This document shows, in pieces, positions 38,293 to 45,553 of a DNA stretch of 45,685 bases; the stretch's first letter is position 1, and each line of letters begins with the position of its first letter. The stretch spans positions 1 to 45,685 of IMG/VR virus record IMGVR_UViG_3300027908_000022, one strand, 5' to 3'. A model generated the notes under the pieces. The model was given only the letters and a program-made list of their open reading frames with translations. It made no database searches and was not told the DNA's origin. The translations under genes and the position numbers were made by a program. The stretch is from a virus.

Positions 38293-39059
38293 GACGTCCT
38301 CCCGCAATCGATGATCCTGGCCCCCTCGAAGAGCCTTCGGGCGATGCCCTCGCCGTACTTGGCCGCCGCCTTGTCTGGCGTCAGCCAAGTCGTGATCCAG
38401 AGCGGCCGCTGCTCCGCGTGCCGCTTGAAGACGACCTCCGTCACCGCCGACCGCGCGATGTCCGCGTCCGTCCCGAGGTCGTCGAGCAAGAGCAGTGGGG
38501 CGAACATCGCGTCGACGACCTCCGACGACTCCCGGCCGAGCGGCGCTCGCGACCGGGCGCTCGCCAGGTCCGTCGCCAGCGCGAAGTGAGCCGGGACACG
38601 GTTGCGCTCCACCCACCGGCGCATCATGGCGACCGCGAGCGACGTTTTGCCGGTGCCGCTTCCTCCGACGAGGATGACTCTGGACGCGTTTACGGCTCCC
38701 ATGGCCCTCCGGGTAGCCTCGATGCCTCCGGCGCAGCGCTGGGCCAAAAGCGGCGCAGCAAACGTGCTCCACGCGAACCCGGGCGGGATGACGCCATCGA
38801 GCATCTCGCGGGCTCGTCTGGCGTGCTCGACCTTTTCGAGGCAGTCCCAGCAGACCAGCGGGGAGCCTCCGCCGCTCGTGAGCTGGCCGCACGTCGTGCA
38901 GGGTCGGAAGGTCGGCGAGAGCCGCGACAGAACGTCCGCGATCGTCTCGGTGACGGGTTCCGGTGGCGCTAGTGGCGGCGGGTCCACGTGGCTCAGAACC
39001 GACCCATGGATTGGGCAGAAAGTCGTAACTTCACACACACATGCAGTCTCTTGCGTCAT
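38289..39059 (-). CDS. DnaC/IstB-like helicase loader ATPase
   Basis: 256 residues. N-terminal Cys-rich region (CTTC 54-57, CWDC 70-73) forms a zinc site, then an AAA+ core: Walker A GGSGTGKTS (132-140), Walker B LLLLDDLG (189-196), sensor WITTWL. This is the layout of phage DnaC-type loaders that place the replicative helicase on the origin. It overlaps the replication organiser gene by four bases, the usual phage pairing. No DnaB-like helicase is in this window, so the host helicase may be recruited. Confidence 0.88.
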   Translation of the reverse strand: MTQETACVCEVTTFCPIHGSVLSHVDPPPLAPPEPVTETIADVLSRLSPTFRPCTTCGQLTSGGGSPLVCWDCLEKVEHARRAREMLDGVIPPGFAWSTFAAPLLAQRCAGGIEATRRAMGAVNASRVILVGGSGTGKTSLAVAMMRRWVERNRVPAHFALATDLASARSRAPLGRESSEVVDAMFAPLLLLDDLGTDADIARSAVTEVVFKRHAEQRPLWITTWLTPDKAAAKYGEGIARRLFEGARIIDCGRTS

Positions 39060-39841
39060 TGTCCGTCCCCTGCTTTCCAGACCCTCACGGCTTCGGTGGG
39101 TTGCTTGTCGGAGGTGATGCGGCGGACCCCGGCGGCCCGGTCGCGCGCTTCGGTCGACCGCCAGCTAGCGCAATAGCTCTGCCATTGACCGGAGACGTGG
39201 ATGACGCGATCGGCGTGCTTGCCGCAGAACTTGAGCCAACACGTCTCGATGTCCACGACCCCGATCATTTTCGCGACCTCGCGGAGTTCGTCCGGGATCC
39301 GGTCCGTCGTGCGCACAACCCGTTCGCTCAACAGCGCGACGGGCATCAAACCGGAACCCCTCTCGGGCTCTCCCAGAGATCCAGAAGAAGAACCAGAGCG
39401 AGAGTCAGAACCAGAACCAGTGACCAACGCGCGTTGCGAACCAGTTAGTAACGCGTTATGCTCATCCGCATGAACCAAATTAGTAACGCCGTTAGTCCGC
39501 GCCCTTTTCTCACGAAAAGTCGCCTGACGCTCGCGCGTGGCGGTTCTTCGCGCATCGATTTGTTCTCGCGTCTCGTTCTTCTCGGCGTACCGGACGAGGT
39601 AGTAGCCTCGTACATGCGGCTCGAACAGACCGACGTCGACGAGCTTCGAGGCGAGCTTTTTCGCCTCCCTGGAACCGACGCCGAGTAGGTCGCCGGCCAT
39701 GTCGTGGTCGAGGATCCCGTCCGGGCTCTCCTCGTCCCGGAGGTACGCCAGCGCCGCCGCGTAGAAGCCGCACGCGGCCACTCCGGCGCGCTTGAACTTC
39801 TTGTGCCGCCAGAAGCAGACGTCGAGCTTCGCGAAGATCAC
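39056..39841 (-). CDS. Phage replisome organiser / replication initiation protein
   Basis: 261 residues. N-terminal winged-helix region (FWRHKKFKRAGVAACGFYAAALAYLRDEESPDGILDH..., GSREAKKLASKLVDVGLFEPHVRGYYLVRY), a KNETREQIDARRTATRERQATFREKRAR basic helix, a Ser/Gly-rich linker (about 133-160) and a C-terminal domain with CWLKFCGKHADRVIHVSGQWQSYCASW. The order matches phage O/DnaD-like origin-binding proteins that precede DnaC genes. Its start overlaps 39838-40347. Confidence 0.75.
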   Translation of the reverse strand: MIFAKLDVCFWRHKKFKRAGVAACGFYAAALAYLRDEESPDGILDHDMAGDLLGVGSREAKKLASKLVDVGLFEPHVRGYYLVRYAEKNETREQIDARRTATRERQATFREKRARTNGVTNLVHADEHNALLTGSQRALVTGSGSDSRSGSSSGSLGEPERGSGLMPVALLSERVVRTTDRIPDELREVAKMIGVVDIETCWLKFCGKHADRVIHVSGQWQSYCASWRSTEARDRAAGVRRITSDKQPTEAVRVWKAGDGQ

Positions 39842-40347
39842 GTGTCCCCCAAGAAATGCGAGAACACTGACTCGGCTTCCTGATGAGTCAGGGCATCCGT
39901 GTCCAAAAAGTCTTGGTGGAACGTTGTTAGGCAGCGTCTACCGGCATCCAGTCCCGAGGACTCCAATACGCGCTCAATTTCGCTGACGCACGCCTCCGGG
40001 TCTCGCATCAGCTCGAGCGCCATGAAGCGCATGGTCGGGATACCCCATCGGAGAAGCAAACGGTCGCGGCGTCGGTCCCCGGCTGCCTGCTCCTGCGTTC
40101 GTTCGTGGAACTCGAAACCATCGACCTCGATGGATATGATCGGGTGCTTGGAACCGATCCTAAAGCACAAGAAGTCTGGGACTACCGACTCGACACCGAA
40201 TGCTCTCATGGGAGGCTTCGGCACGACGACAGTTTCCTTGCGCAGCAGAAAAACCCAACCCGGTTTCTGGCGCATACGTCTCCAGGCGAAGCCCGACCCC
40301 TCGGCGTGCGAAACGAGCTTGTTCTCCGGATGCGAGAAGACATTCAT
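39838..40347 (-). CDS. PD-(D/E)XK endonuclease (DUF559/Vsr-like)
   Basis: 169 residues. VVPDFLCF (D58) and ISIEVDGFEFHERT (E74, D76) are the catalytic D...ExD set. DRRRDRLLLRWGIPTMRFMALELMRDPEACVSEI is the C-terminal helix-strand typical of DUF559 and very-short-patch-repair-like nucleases. It may nick or repair DNA during replication; a homing role is also possible. Placed just upstream of the replication organiser with a four-base overlap. Confidence 0.78.
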   Translation of the reverse strand: MNVFSHPENKLVSHAEGSGFAWRRMRQKPGWVFLLRKETVVVPKPPMRAFGVESVVPDFLCFRIGSKHPIISIEVDGFEFHERTQEQAAGDRRRDRLLLRWGIPTMRFMALELMRDPEACVSEIERVLESSGLDAGRRCLTTFHQDFLDTDALTHQEAESVFSHFLGDT

Positions 40348-40589
40348 CGTCCGACCTCGGCGATCCGCATCTGCCCCGCCGCCTCTCGCTCACGCATGAC
40401 GGCCCTGGCGTCCTCGGCCGCGTCGTAGAAGGCCTCGCAGGCCTCGGCGGTGCGCTCCCCGGGATCGTGCTGGTAGCGGAGCTCGCCGCACCGCTCGCAG
40501 ATGTCGTAGGCCTCCGGCTCGCACTCGGGGCAACAGTACGAATCCACGGGACCTCCGTGGCACCGGCAACCGCAGTCGGGCCGCATCAT
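40344..40589 (-). CDS. Cys-rich small phage protein
   Basis: 81 residues from ATG 40589. Ten Cys in the first 35 residues (CGCRCHGG, CCPECEPEAYDICERCGEL) imply two zinc sites, followed by an acidic helix ending EREAAGQMRIAEVGR. Four-base overlap with both neighbours. Confidence 0.65.
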   Translation of the reverse strand: MMRPDCGCRCHGGPVDSYCCPECEPEAYDICERCGELRYQHDPGERTAEACEAFYDAAEDARAVMREREAAGQMRIAEVGR

Positions 40590-40771
40590 GGCTCCCTCAG
40601 AGCGGCCCGCTCCGCGTCCACGCAGGCCGCTTCGATCTCCGCGTAGAGGTTCACGCTGTGCCTGGTTTCCTGTGACGTGTACCTGGCGTCCACCCACATC
40701 GAGGGGTGCTCCTCCCGCATGCGCTCCATCCAGCCGCGCACGACCGACACCGGGATGGCGGCCTCGCTCAT
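40586..40771 (-). CDS. Small phage protein, unknown
   Basis: 61 residues (AAIPVSVVRGWMERMREEHPSMWVDARYTSQETRHSVNLYAEIEAACVDAE). Mixed helix and strand; no family recognised. Confidence 0.6.
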   Translation of the reverse strand: MSEAAIPVSVVRGWMERMREEHPSMWVDARYTSQETRHSVNLYAEIEAACVDAERAALREP

Positions 40772-41124
40772 CGGTGGCTCCCGTTGGCCTTGCCGTTGAT
40801 CTTCACGACCGGCCGAGCGACCTTCTGCCGGAGGGGTAGACCCGTGTCCCTACCCTCCCACTCGACACGGACCGTTGCCTCCGATTCCTCGACTTGTCGC
40901 CAGCTTAGCGATGGGGGTGGCGGCGGGGGTCCCCCGCGCGGGGCGTCGGGTGCCGCATCCATGCCGAGCACCGCCGCCGCGTGCTCCCGCGCGTCGTACC
41001 AGGACGCGGCGGCGACGGTGATGCTGCGGCGCCGAACCCGCGTAATTCCCCATGTCTGGCCATTGTCGTCCGCGATCTGGAAGCCGTCCTCGACGACGTC
41101 CGTCCGGGTAAAGCACCAAGCCAT
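40768..41124 (-). CDS. Phage protein with Pro-rich insert, unknown
   Basis: 118 residues from ATG 41124, chosen because its A is the last base of the upstream stop (TGATG); an in-frame start at 41175 is less likely. Strand-rich start (AWCFTRTDVVEDGFQIADDNGQTWGITRVRRRSITVAAASWYDAREHAAAVLG), then a GGPPPPPPSLSW linker and a basic tail. Confidence 0.6.
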   Translation of the reverse strand: MAWCFTRTDVVEDGFQIADDNGQTWGITRVRRRSITVAAASWYDAREHAAAVLGMDAAPDAPRGGPPPPPPSLSWRQVEESEATVRVEWEGRDTGLPLRQKVARPVVKINGKANGSHR

Positions 41125-41303
41125 CACGTGGGGTACCCCTTCCTTCTCGCTGTCGTGCACGAGCGGCAGTCGCACGGATAGCGGGCCGCCAACCGCTCGG
41201 AGGACAGCACCACCGCCACATGCGCCCGCTCGCGCTCCTCACGCGTCTCGGCGGACTCCGCCGCCTCGAGGGCTTCGAGCTGCCGACGGACGCTCTCACG
41301 CAT
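41124..41303 (-). CDS. Small helical protein with CDCRSC motif
   Basis: 59 residues from ATG 41303 (AAGGGGGG upstream). Long charged helix (RESVRRQLEALEAAESAETREERERAHVAVVLSSERLAAR) ending in CDCRSC. First gene after the 41304-41626 gap, so it probably starts a transcript. Confidence 0.6.
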   Translation of the reverse strand: MRESVRRQLEALEAAESAETREERERAHVAVVLSSERLAARYPCDCRSCTTARRKGYPT

Positions 41304-41626
41304 GACAGACCCCCCTTGAGAGGACCCGCGGCCAGCGGTCGGACGGGCCGCGGGGCCCCCACGGCGCGAGTCCACTCAAAGGGTGCCCTGCTGTCCTACA
41401 TCTCCGCATGAGGGTCCGACTCCTCCACGCCACACCGAACGCTGAACATCCCCACATACAGAATCGCCACGCGACTGGCAAGAAATTGCCGAACTTGCTT
41501 CGGATTTTGCGATTGCCGAGCAACGGCGCGGGCTTGAATACGGACTCGTCACGCGTCACGGAATGGGTGATCGCGAACCTAGCGGGACGATTCGCTACCT
41601 CTAACCCACACCTGAAATATCGATCA
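41304..41626. other. 323-base gene-free, AT-richer spacer
   Basis: No credible gene on either strand; apparent frames have non-phage composition. A perfect hairpin GGCAA-GAAA-TTGCC (GNRA tetraloop on the plus strand) lies near 41477-41490. The stretch is richer in A/T than its surroundings and separates two sub-operons, so it should contain a promoter for 41303 and may include an origin-type or regulatory element. No clear -35/-10 pair was fixed. Confidence 0.5.
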
Positions 41627-41824
41627 TCACCGAGCCTCGTAGGGCTTTCCCGATCGCGTCGGCGGTTTGCGCGGGAGCGCATTTTTATCTTCCATCCACG
41701 CCGGCCGGTCGCGACTCGACGGCTTCGCGAACTCGCGCATGCGGAACTCCTCGGCCTCGGCCGCGCGCTTCTTCTCGTCCGCCTTCATGAACCGGCCGCG
41801 CTTTGCGTCGATGGGCATCACCAT
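41627..41824 (-). CDS. Small charged phage protein, unknown
   Basis: 65 residues with AGGAGC upstream of the ATG. Almost entirely charged helix (GRFMKADEKKRAAEAEEFRMREFAKPSSRDRPAW) with a basic Pro-containing end. Possibly disordered or nucleic-acid binding. Confidence 0.6.
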   Translation of the reverse strand: MVMPIDAKRGRFMKADEKKRAAEAEEFRMREFAKPSSRDRPAWMEDKNALPRKPPTRSGKPYEAR

Positions 41825-41836
41825 GATCGAGTGCTC

Positions 41837-42379
41837 CTAGGTTTGGATCCGAGATATATTCCTGACGAACTGCGTATTGTATCCGAGCATCAGCGGGTGC
41901 TTCGGGGATCCATCGGCGTTGAACCCGAGCGTTCCACAGTCGCACGTGTCCGGCGCCTCGAAGAATGGCGTATTCGCCAAGCGCTGCTTCACGAGCTTCG
42001 CCACGCGCGCGTTGTGCTTTCCCCAGGCCCATACGACGCGGTGGGCGTCCCGGAGCGTGTCGGCGATCTCCGCGTCGTTCTCGGGACCGATGGGATCCTC
42101 GACCTTGAGGAGCTGCGTCACGTCGGTCGAGACGAGGGCAAATAAATTACAGACATCGATGGCCCCGAATCTCCATCGCCTGGCGAAGCCGATGCACTTT
42201 CGGATCGTCGGATCGTCGGTCTCGTGATCGGCCACGGATGGATTGATGCATACAAAAACGCATCGGTGCGCCGGGTCACCCCATGTTCGCCAAAGCGAGT
42301 ACCGGTACCGCCGATCATCGGAGAAGATCGCCCCGGACTCTCCGGGGCCGTATAGGCTCGGCGAGCCGAGACGGATCAC
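41837..42379 (-). CDS. DUF1643 family protein
   Basis: 180 residues from a GTG at 42379 (GTGA overlap). RYSLWRTWG, CVFVCINPSVADHETDDPTIRKCIGFARRW, IDVCNLFALVSTDVTQL, GPENDAEIADTL, VVWAWGKH and a late SPKHPLMLGY follow the DUF1643 pattern closely. The fold resembles uracil-DNA-glycosylase-like or nucleotide enzymes, but no activity is established. The family is frequent in phages. Confidence 0.85.
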   Translation of the reverse strand: MIRLGSPSLYGPGESGAIFSDDRRYRYSLWRTWGDPAHRCVFVCINPSVADHETDDPTIRKCIGFARRWRFGAIDVCNLFALVSTDVTQLLKVEDPIGPENDAEIADTLRDAHRVVWAWGKHNARVAKLVKQRLANTPFFEAPDTCDCGTLGFNADGSPKHPLMLGYNTQFVRNISRIQT

Positions 42380-42903
42380 GGCTCCCACCCGAAGGACCGT
42401 TCGGCGTTGACGACGATCTTGCAGGCGCGCCACCAGAGCGCGTGATTGCCCTGGACGAGGTGCGGGAGGAGCAGCTTCTTCTCCCGGATGTAGACGCGGG
42501 CGAAGTCCGGATCCCTCTCGAGGATGCTGTCCTCGTTGTCGATGAGGTCCGCGAGCTTCACGGTCTTGGCTTCCGCCGGAGCGCGCGCCAGGTGCTCGCG
42601 GTCGATGCGCTTGCGCTCGGCGTGGTTGCCATCGCTCGGACGGCTGACGTCGGTCAGACACGACACAAGATGCGCAACTTCATCACCGAAGACCGCGGCG
42701 ATCTTCAGGATGCTCACGTCGCAATCCTCAACCACGTCGTGCAGGTACGCCGCGGCGATCATGGCCTCGGTGTGCAGCACGCTCCGGACGATCTCGGCGA
42801 CGGCGATCGGATGTTCAATGTACGGCGCGCCCGTATACTTTCTCTTCTGTTCCGCGTGCGCCTTCGTCGCGAACGCCAGCGCCGCCTTCTCGAGATCGCT
42901 CAT
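42376..42903 (-). CDS. SpoT/MESH1-like HD-domain hydrolase (putative (p)ppGpp hydrolase)
   Basis: 175 residues from ATG 42903. YTGAPYIEHPIAVAEIV with H31, AAYLHDVVED with H55-D56 and E59-D60, FGDEVAHLVSCLTD and VKLADLIDN (116-124) reproduce the HD set that binds Mn2+ in SpoT and the small alarmone hydrolase MESH1. No synthetase domain is present, so hydrolysis alone is expected. A phage could use it to keep host ribosome synthesis active by removing alarmones. Other nucleotide phosphatase activity is possible. Follows DnaA-IV-like gene by an ATGA overlap. Confidence 0.8.
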   Translation of the reverse strand: MSDLEKAALAFATKAHAEQKRKYTGAPYIEHPIAVAEIVRSVLHTEAMIAAAYLHDVVEDCDVSILKIAAVFGDEVAHLVSCLTDVSRPSDGNHAERKRIDREHLARAPAEAKTVKLADLIDNEDSILERDPDFARVYIREKKLLLPHLVQGNHALWWRACKIVVNAERSFGWEP

Positions 42904-43256
42904 CGCTTCCTTCTTTTTTCCCCGTTCAGCACGTGCTCGTGACGTCGGACGGCCGCGTGAACCGTTGTGTGATCGCGGCAACCGAAGATGCGGCCCAGCT
43001 CCGGGTACGACAGCCCCGAGCTCCAGCGGATGACGGCCAGCGCGTGATCTCGGGCACGAACGATGTGCGCGTAGCGCAAGGGCGAGAGCAGAGACGTCAC
43101 TGTGATGCCGTGCGCCTCGGCGATCTCCGCGCACACCGAGCGAATGAGCTTTGCAGCCCATTCCGCCGGCGGCGGAGGTTCCGGCTCGACGACGGGCGGC
43201 ACGATGATCCGCGGTCGCGGCAGATCCGGGAAGTAGCCGGCGAGAGCGAGGCTCAT
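42900..43256 (-). CDS. DnaA domain IV-like protein without ATPase
   Basis: 118 residues from ATG 43256, which overlaps the upstream stop. After a Pro-rich head (residues 11-31), residues 33-115 follow DnaA domain IV: VRARDHALAVIRWSSGLSYPELGRIFGCRDHTTVHAAVRRHE, with the DHTTVHAA (95-102) that reads DnaA boxes. The AAA+ domain of DnaA is absent. It may bind DnaA-box-like sites in phage or host DNA as an origin factor or a competitor. Confidence 0.85.
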   Translation of the reverse strand: MSLALAGYFPDLPRPRIIVPPVVEPEPPPPAEWAAKLIRSVCAEIAEAHGITVTSLLSPLRYAHIVRARDHALAVIRWSSGLSYPELGRIFGCRDHTTVHAAVRRHEHVLNGEKRRKR

Positions 43257-43438
43257 TCCGTCTCGCACGCCTCGTAGTATATCTTTTCCGGCGCAAAGCC
43301 CATGTAGAGGGCTCCGAGGGATTCTTTGACTGCGTCCGAAGCCGCCTGCGCGGCCTTGTTGAGATCCGTGATGGTCGTGTCGTTACGGACCTCGATGGAC
43401 AAGCGGATTCGTACCGGCTGAGTTGTGTATTCGTTCAT
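43253..43438 (-). CDS. Small phage protein, unknown
   Basis: 61 residues from ATG 43438, overlapping a tiny upstream frame by four bases. PVRIRLSIEVRNDTTITDLNKAAQAASDAVKESLGALYMGFAPEKIYYEACE: strand, helix and a closing strand. No family recognised. Confidence 0.6.
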   Translation of the reverse strand: MNEYTTQPVRIRLSIEVRNDTTITDLNKAAQAASDAVKESLGALYMGFAPEKIYYEACETE

Positions 43439-43582
43439 GACTTTTCCTTGAATACGAGAAGGCCCGAGCGCTCGCCCAGCGTGACCTTCTGGATCGACTT
43501 CATGTTCGGATGAACAGCCTTCGGCCTGATGTGATCCCACCGTCTTGCCGCGCCCCTCGTAGAAATCAGCTCGCGTTCCCAT
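43435..43582 (-). pseudogene. Possible remnant of an MGTRADFY-type phage gene
   Basis: The frame from ATG 43582 begins MGTRADFYEGRGK, the N-terminus I recall for a conserved phage protein of about 100 residues, but then loses sense. A different frame closes this stretch with MKSIQKVTLGERSGLLVFKEKS-like content (start 43503, 22 residues plus stop) that overlaps the next ATG by four bases. Together this looks like a deletion or frameshift fusion of two gene ends. Low confidence, because the family identification is from memory. Confidence 0.35.
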
Positions 43583-43588
43583 GATTCC

Positions 43589-43765
43589 TCATCTCCTGTT
43601 CGGCCATCGTGTTCCGTCCGCCACGTAGTCCGGCATCATTCGCGCCTCGGCCTCGATGGCCTTCTTGCCGGCCGGGCAGAGGTTGAACGGGTGCTCGCCG
43701 CACCACCGGCACACATCGAGGTGGTCATGATACGGCGTCTTGCTGGGCTTCTCGTCAGACAACAT
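43589..43765 (-). CDS. Small Cys/His phage protein
   Basis: 58 residues from ATG 43765. HDHLDVCRWCGEHPFNLC carries C19, C22 and C30 plus H13/H15, a compact zinc site, followed by a basic tail ending RWPNRR. Confidence 0.6.
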   Translation of the reverse strand: MLSDEKPSKTPYHDHLDVCRWCGEHPFNLCPAGKKAIEAEARMMPDYVADGTRWPNRR

Positions 43766-43772
43766 TGCGCGC

Positions 43773-44333
43773 CTATAATAACGAAGCGAGGTAGCGTGGT
43801 CTAGGCTGGCCATGATGGACACGGGCGGCCCGCAGCACGTCCCGGTTTTTCTGAGCGAACCGGACGAACCGACGGATATGCGCGGCCACCTGCTTTGCCG
43901 ACGGCCGATATCCAGCCTCCACGGCATCCAAGTCGAATCCTGGAGATTCGGGCAGTCCCGAATAAGGCCCCTCGTCCGCTGGCGTGAAGAGGTAAAGGGA
44001 CTCGTCGGTTGTGAGGCCAAAAGCCTCCGCCCCCGCGGCGATCGATGTCTCGAGGTCTTCGTCATACTTCCCGAGTCGACGACCGCGCGTTACCACGCAA
44101 TCGTGATGCTTGGTTTGGAGCAGCTCTAGGTTCCATTCGCGAATAGTCGTTGCCCATCCAAGCGCGCATGCCGTTGTTCCGCAGGAGAGATCCCGCGCGC
44201 CCTTCCAACCGAGGCCCACCCATGCGTAATAGTCGAACCGTTTGGGTGGCAGGTTGGTCAGAAGATCGGCCAGCTTGAGCAGCCGTCGCGTGTTCGGGAA
44301 GACCATTCGGTTTCGTTTACGGGGCATCGACAT
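43773..44333 (-). CDS. Phage protein, paralogue of the partial gene at 45550
   Basis: 186 residues. The N-terminal segment RRLLKLADLLTNLPPKRFDYYAWV, GWKGARDLSCGTTACALGWAT is highly similar to the protein starting at 45550 on the other strand. The rest includes LETSIAAGAEAFGLTTDESLYLFTPADEG. This arrangement (RFDY...W...SCGTTACALGWA) belongs to a widespread but uncharacterised phage/bacterial family. Function unknown. Confidence 0.75.
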   Translation of the reverse strand: MSMPRKRNRMVFPNTRRLLKLADLLTNLPPKRFDYYAWVGLGWKGARDLSCGTTACALGWATTIREWNLELLQTKHHDCVVTRGRRLGKYDEDLETSIAAGAEAFGLTTDESLYLFTPADEGPYSGLPESPGFDLDAVEAGYRPSAKQVAAHIRRFVRFAQKNRDVLRAARVHHGQPRPRYLASLL

Positions 44334-44360
44334 CGTCCTTTCTCCTCACGAGTAGCCAGT

Positions 44361-44579
44361 TCACGAGCGCCACGAGCGCGCCTTGCCCGAATCCTGGAAG
44401 ACCATCGTCTCGTAGTAGCGATCGACGCCGATCGTCATCGGCGCCTGTCGGTCAGGCGGCCATGAAGGCCAGTAGTCGCCTACCGTCGACACGATGTAGC
44501 CGTTGACGACGTCCGTCACGCCGAACCGGCAATCGCGAGAGCCGATGAAGTGCGAGGCCTTGTCCCAGTGAGTCGTCAC
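44361..44579 (-). CDS. Small phage protein, unknown
   Basis: 72 residues from a GTG at 44579 (GTGA overlap with the RHH gene). GSRDCRFGVTDVVNGYIVSTVGDYWPSW... suggests beta hairpins with an aromatic core. Confidence 0.6.
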   Translation of the reverse strand: MTTHWDKASHFIGSRDCRFGVTDVVNGYIVSTVGDYWPSWPPDRQAPMTIGVDRYYETMVFQDSGKARSWRS

Positions 44580-44755
44580 GGCTGGATCTCCCCGAGAATG
44601 ACCATCCGTAGATAATCCGCGGGGTTGCGGTTCGCCTTCGCCGCCCGCTTATCCAGCGCGGCCCTCTCCGCATCGCTGAGGTGGAGGTGGTAGGGCTTTC
44701 GGACCCTGTCCTTCGGCGCTTTTCGTTGCGCAGGGGTCTTGCTCTTTCGGCCCAT
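44576..44755 (-). CDS. Ribbon-helix-helix (CopG-like) regulator, 59 residues
   Basis: A very basic N-terminal arm (GRKSKTPAQRKAPKDRVRK) leads to a YHLHLSDAERAALDKRAAK strand-helix and a NPADYLRMVILGE helix, the RHH layout. It is the first gene of the leftward early transcript and its ATG falls at the predicted transcription start, so the mRNA may be leaderless. As the promoter-proximal gene it is the best candidate to bind the operator in 44756-44834 and regulate itself and the rightward genes. Confidence 0.7.
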   Translation of the reverse strand: MGRKSKTPAQRKAPKDRVRKPYHLHLSDAERAALDKRAAKANRNPADYLRMVILGEIQP

Positions 44756-44834
44756 GCGAGGCAGTATGGGGCACCCGATGGGTACCCGTCAAGTACCACT
44801 TGACGAATATGCCCGACGGGTACATATTAGTGGC
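44756..44834. promoter_or_regulatory. Divergent, apparently leaderless promoters with nested inverted repeats
   Basis: Rightward: -35 TTGACG (44800-44805), 17-base spacer, -10 CATATT (44823-44828), ATG at 44835. Leftward: -35 TTGACG (44792-44787), 18-base spacer, -10 CATACT (44768-44763), ATG at 44755. Each ATG lies 6-7 bases from its -10 and neither has a Shine-Dalgarno sequence. The two -35 boxes form CGTCAAGT-ACC-ACTTGACG; an outer repeat GTACCCGTC (44782-44790) / GACGGGTAC (44815-44823) encloses it. Confidence 0.75.
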
Positions 44835-45296
44835 ATGAAGCCCACCGACCCGATTCGCGCCACGCCCGTCAGGCTGGAAGAGGACACCCCGGCCTACCGT
44901 GTCACCGGCCATCCGGAGCCCATGGGGTACTTCCTAGAACGCATCGACGGCAAGGTGACCGAGTGCACCGACGTGCAGCCGAAGCGCGCCGCTACCTGGT
45001 GGACGGACCGCGTCGAATACATCTGCCCGGTCTTTTCGTCGGCCACGCGGGCCGATCTCGCCGAGGAGCTTCGCAAGGCGGCGGAGCTGTCCGGTATTGA
45101 CCTCGTTATCGAACCGCCCGAGTGCAACGCGGATGAGGGGCATCCGTGCGACGCGTACGAGGACGAGCACGGAGAACCAATGCCGTGCCCGGCGTGCGTG
45201 AAGTTCAATTCGGAGAGCGCTGCCGACGCCAAGCGGGCCATCGGCGGCCTCGAATGGCACACGTGGAACGACGCAAGGATCAAGGAGACGACATGA
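44835..45296 (+). CDS. Phage protein with C-terminal Cys cluster, unknown
   Basis: 153 residues from ATG 44835 (upstream in-frame starts lie in the promoter). PIRATPVRLEEDTPAYRVTGHPEPMGYFLERIDGKV, then PVFSSATRADLAEELRKAAELSGIDLVIE and an acidic/Cys tail (PPECNADEGHPCDAYEDEHGEPMPCPACVKF) with C101, C110, C122 and C125 as a zinc candidate. First gene of the rightward early transcript; probably leaderless. Confidence 0.65.
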   Translation: MKPTDPIRATPVRLEEDTPAYRVTGHPEPMGYFLERIDGKVTECTDVQPKRAATWWTDRVEYICPVFSSATRADLAEELRKAAELSGIDLVIEPPECNADEGHPCDAYEDEHGEPMPCPACVKFNSESAADAKRAIGGLEWHTWNDARIKETT

Positions 45297-45553
45297 TCAC
45301 CAAGACCGACCGATTGCTGCGCGACCTGACCGAAGAGCGTGACGCCGCCGTGCCGGCGCCCAAGGGAGCGCCGTTCCACATCCGGGCGACCTTCGAGCTG
45401 ACCCTGCCCGCGGGCACCGAGGCCGCGACATATAAAGCCGCCGTCCTCGAGGCGCTGCAAGCCTTCGCGAGCCATGCTATTGCGGCGCGTGTCTTCCGGC
45501 TCGAGTTCGCGCCGACGCGCACGCTCCCGCCCGTCACGATGGAGACGCGATGA
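45293..45553 (+). CDS. Small phage protein, unknown
   Basis: 86 residues, ATGA overlaps on both sides, AAGGAGA upstream. HIRATFELTLPAGTEAATYKAAVLEALQAFASHAIAARVFRLEFAP is a compact strand-helix-strand domain. No family recognised. Confidence 0.6.
   Translation: MITKTDRLLRDLTEERDAAVPAPKGAPFHIRATFELTLPAGTEAATYKAAVLEALQAFASHAIAARVFRLEFAPTRTLPPVTMETR

Noticed and set aside
41408-42145. 245-codon plus-strand frame spanning the 41.3-41.6 kb spacer and the DUF1643 gene
   Set aside because: Mostly antisense to DUF1643; the part in the spacer has no ribosome site or family likeness.
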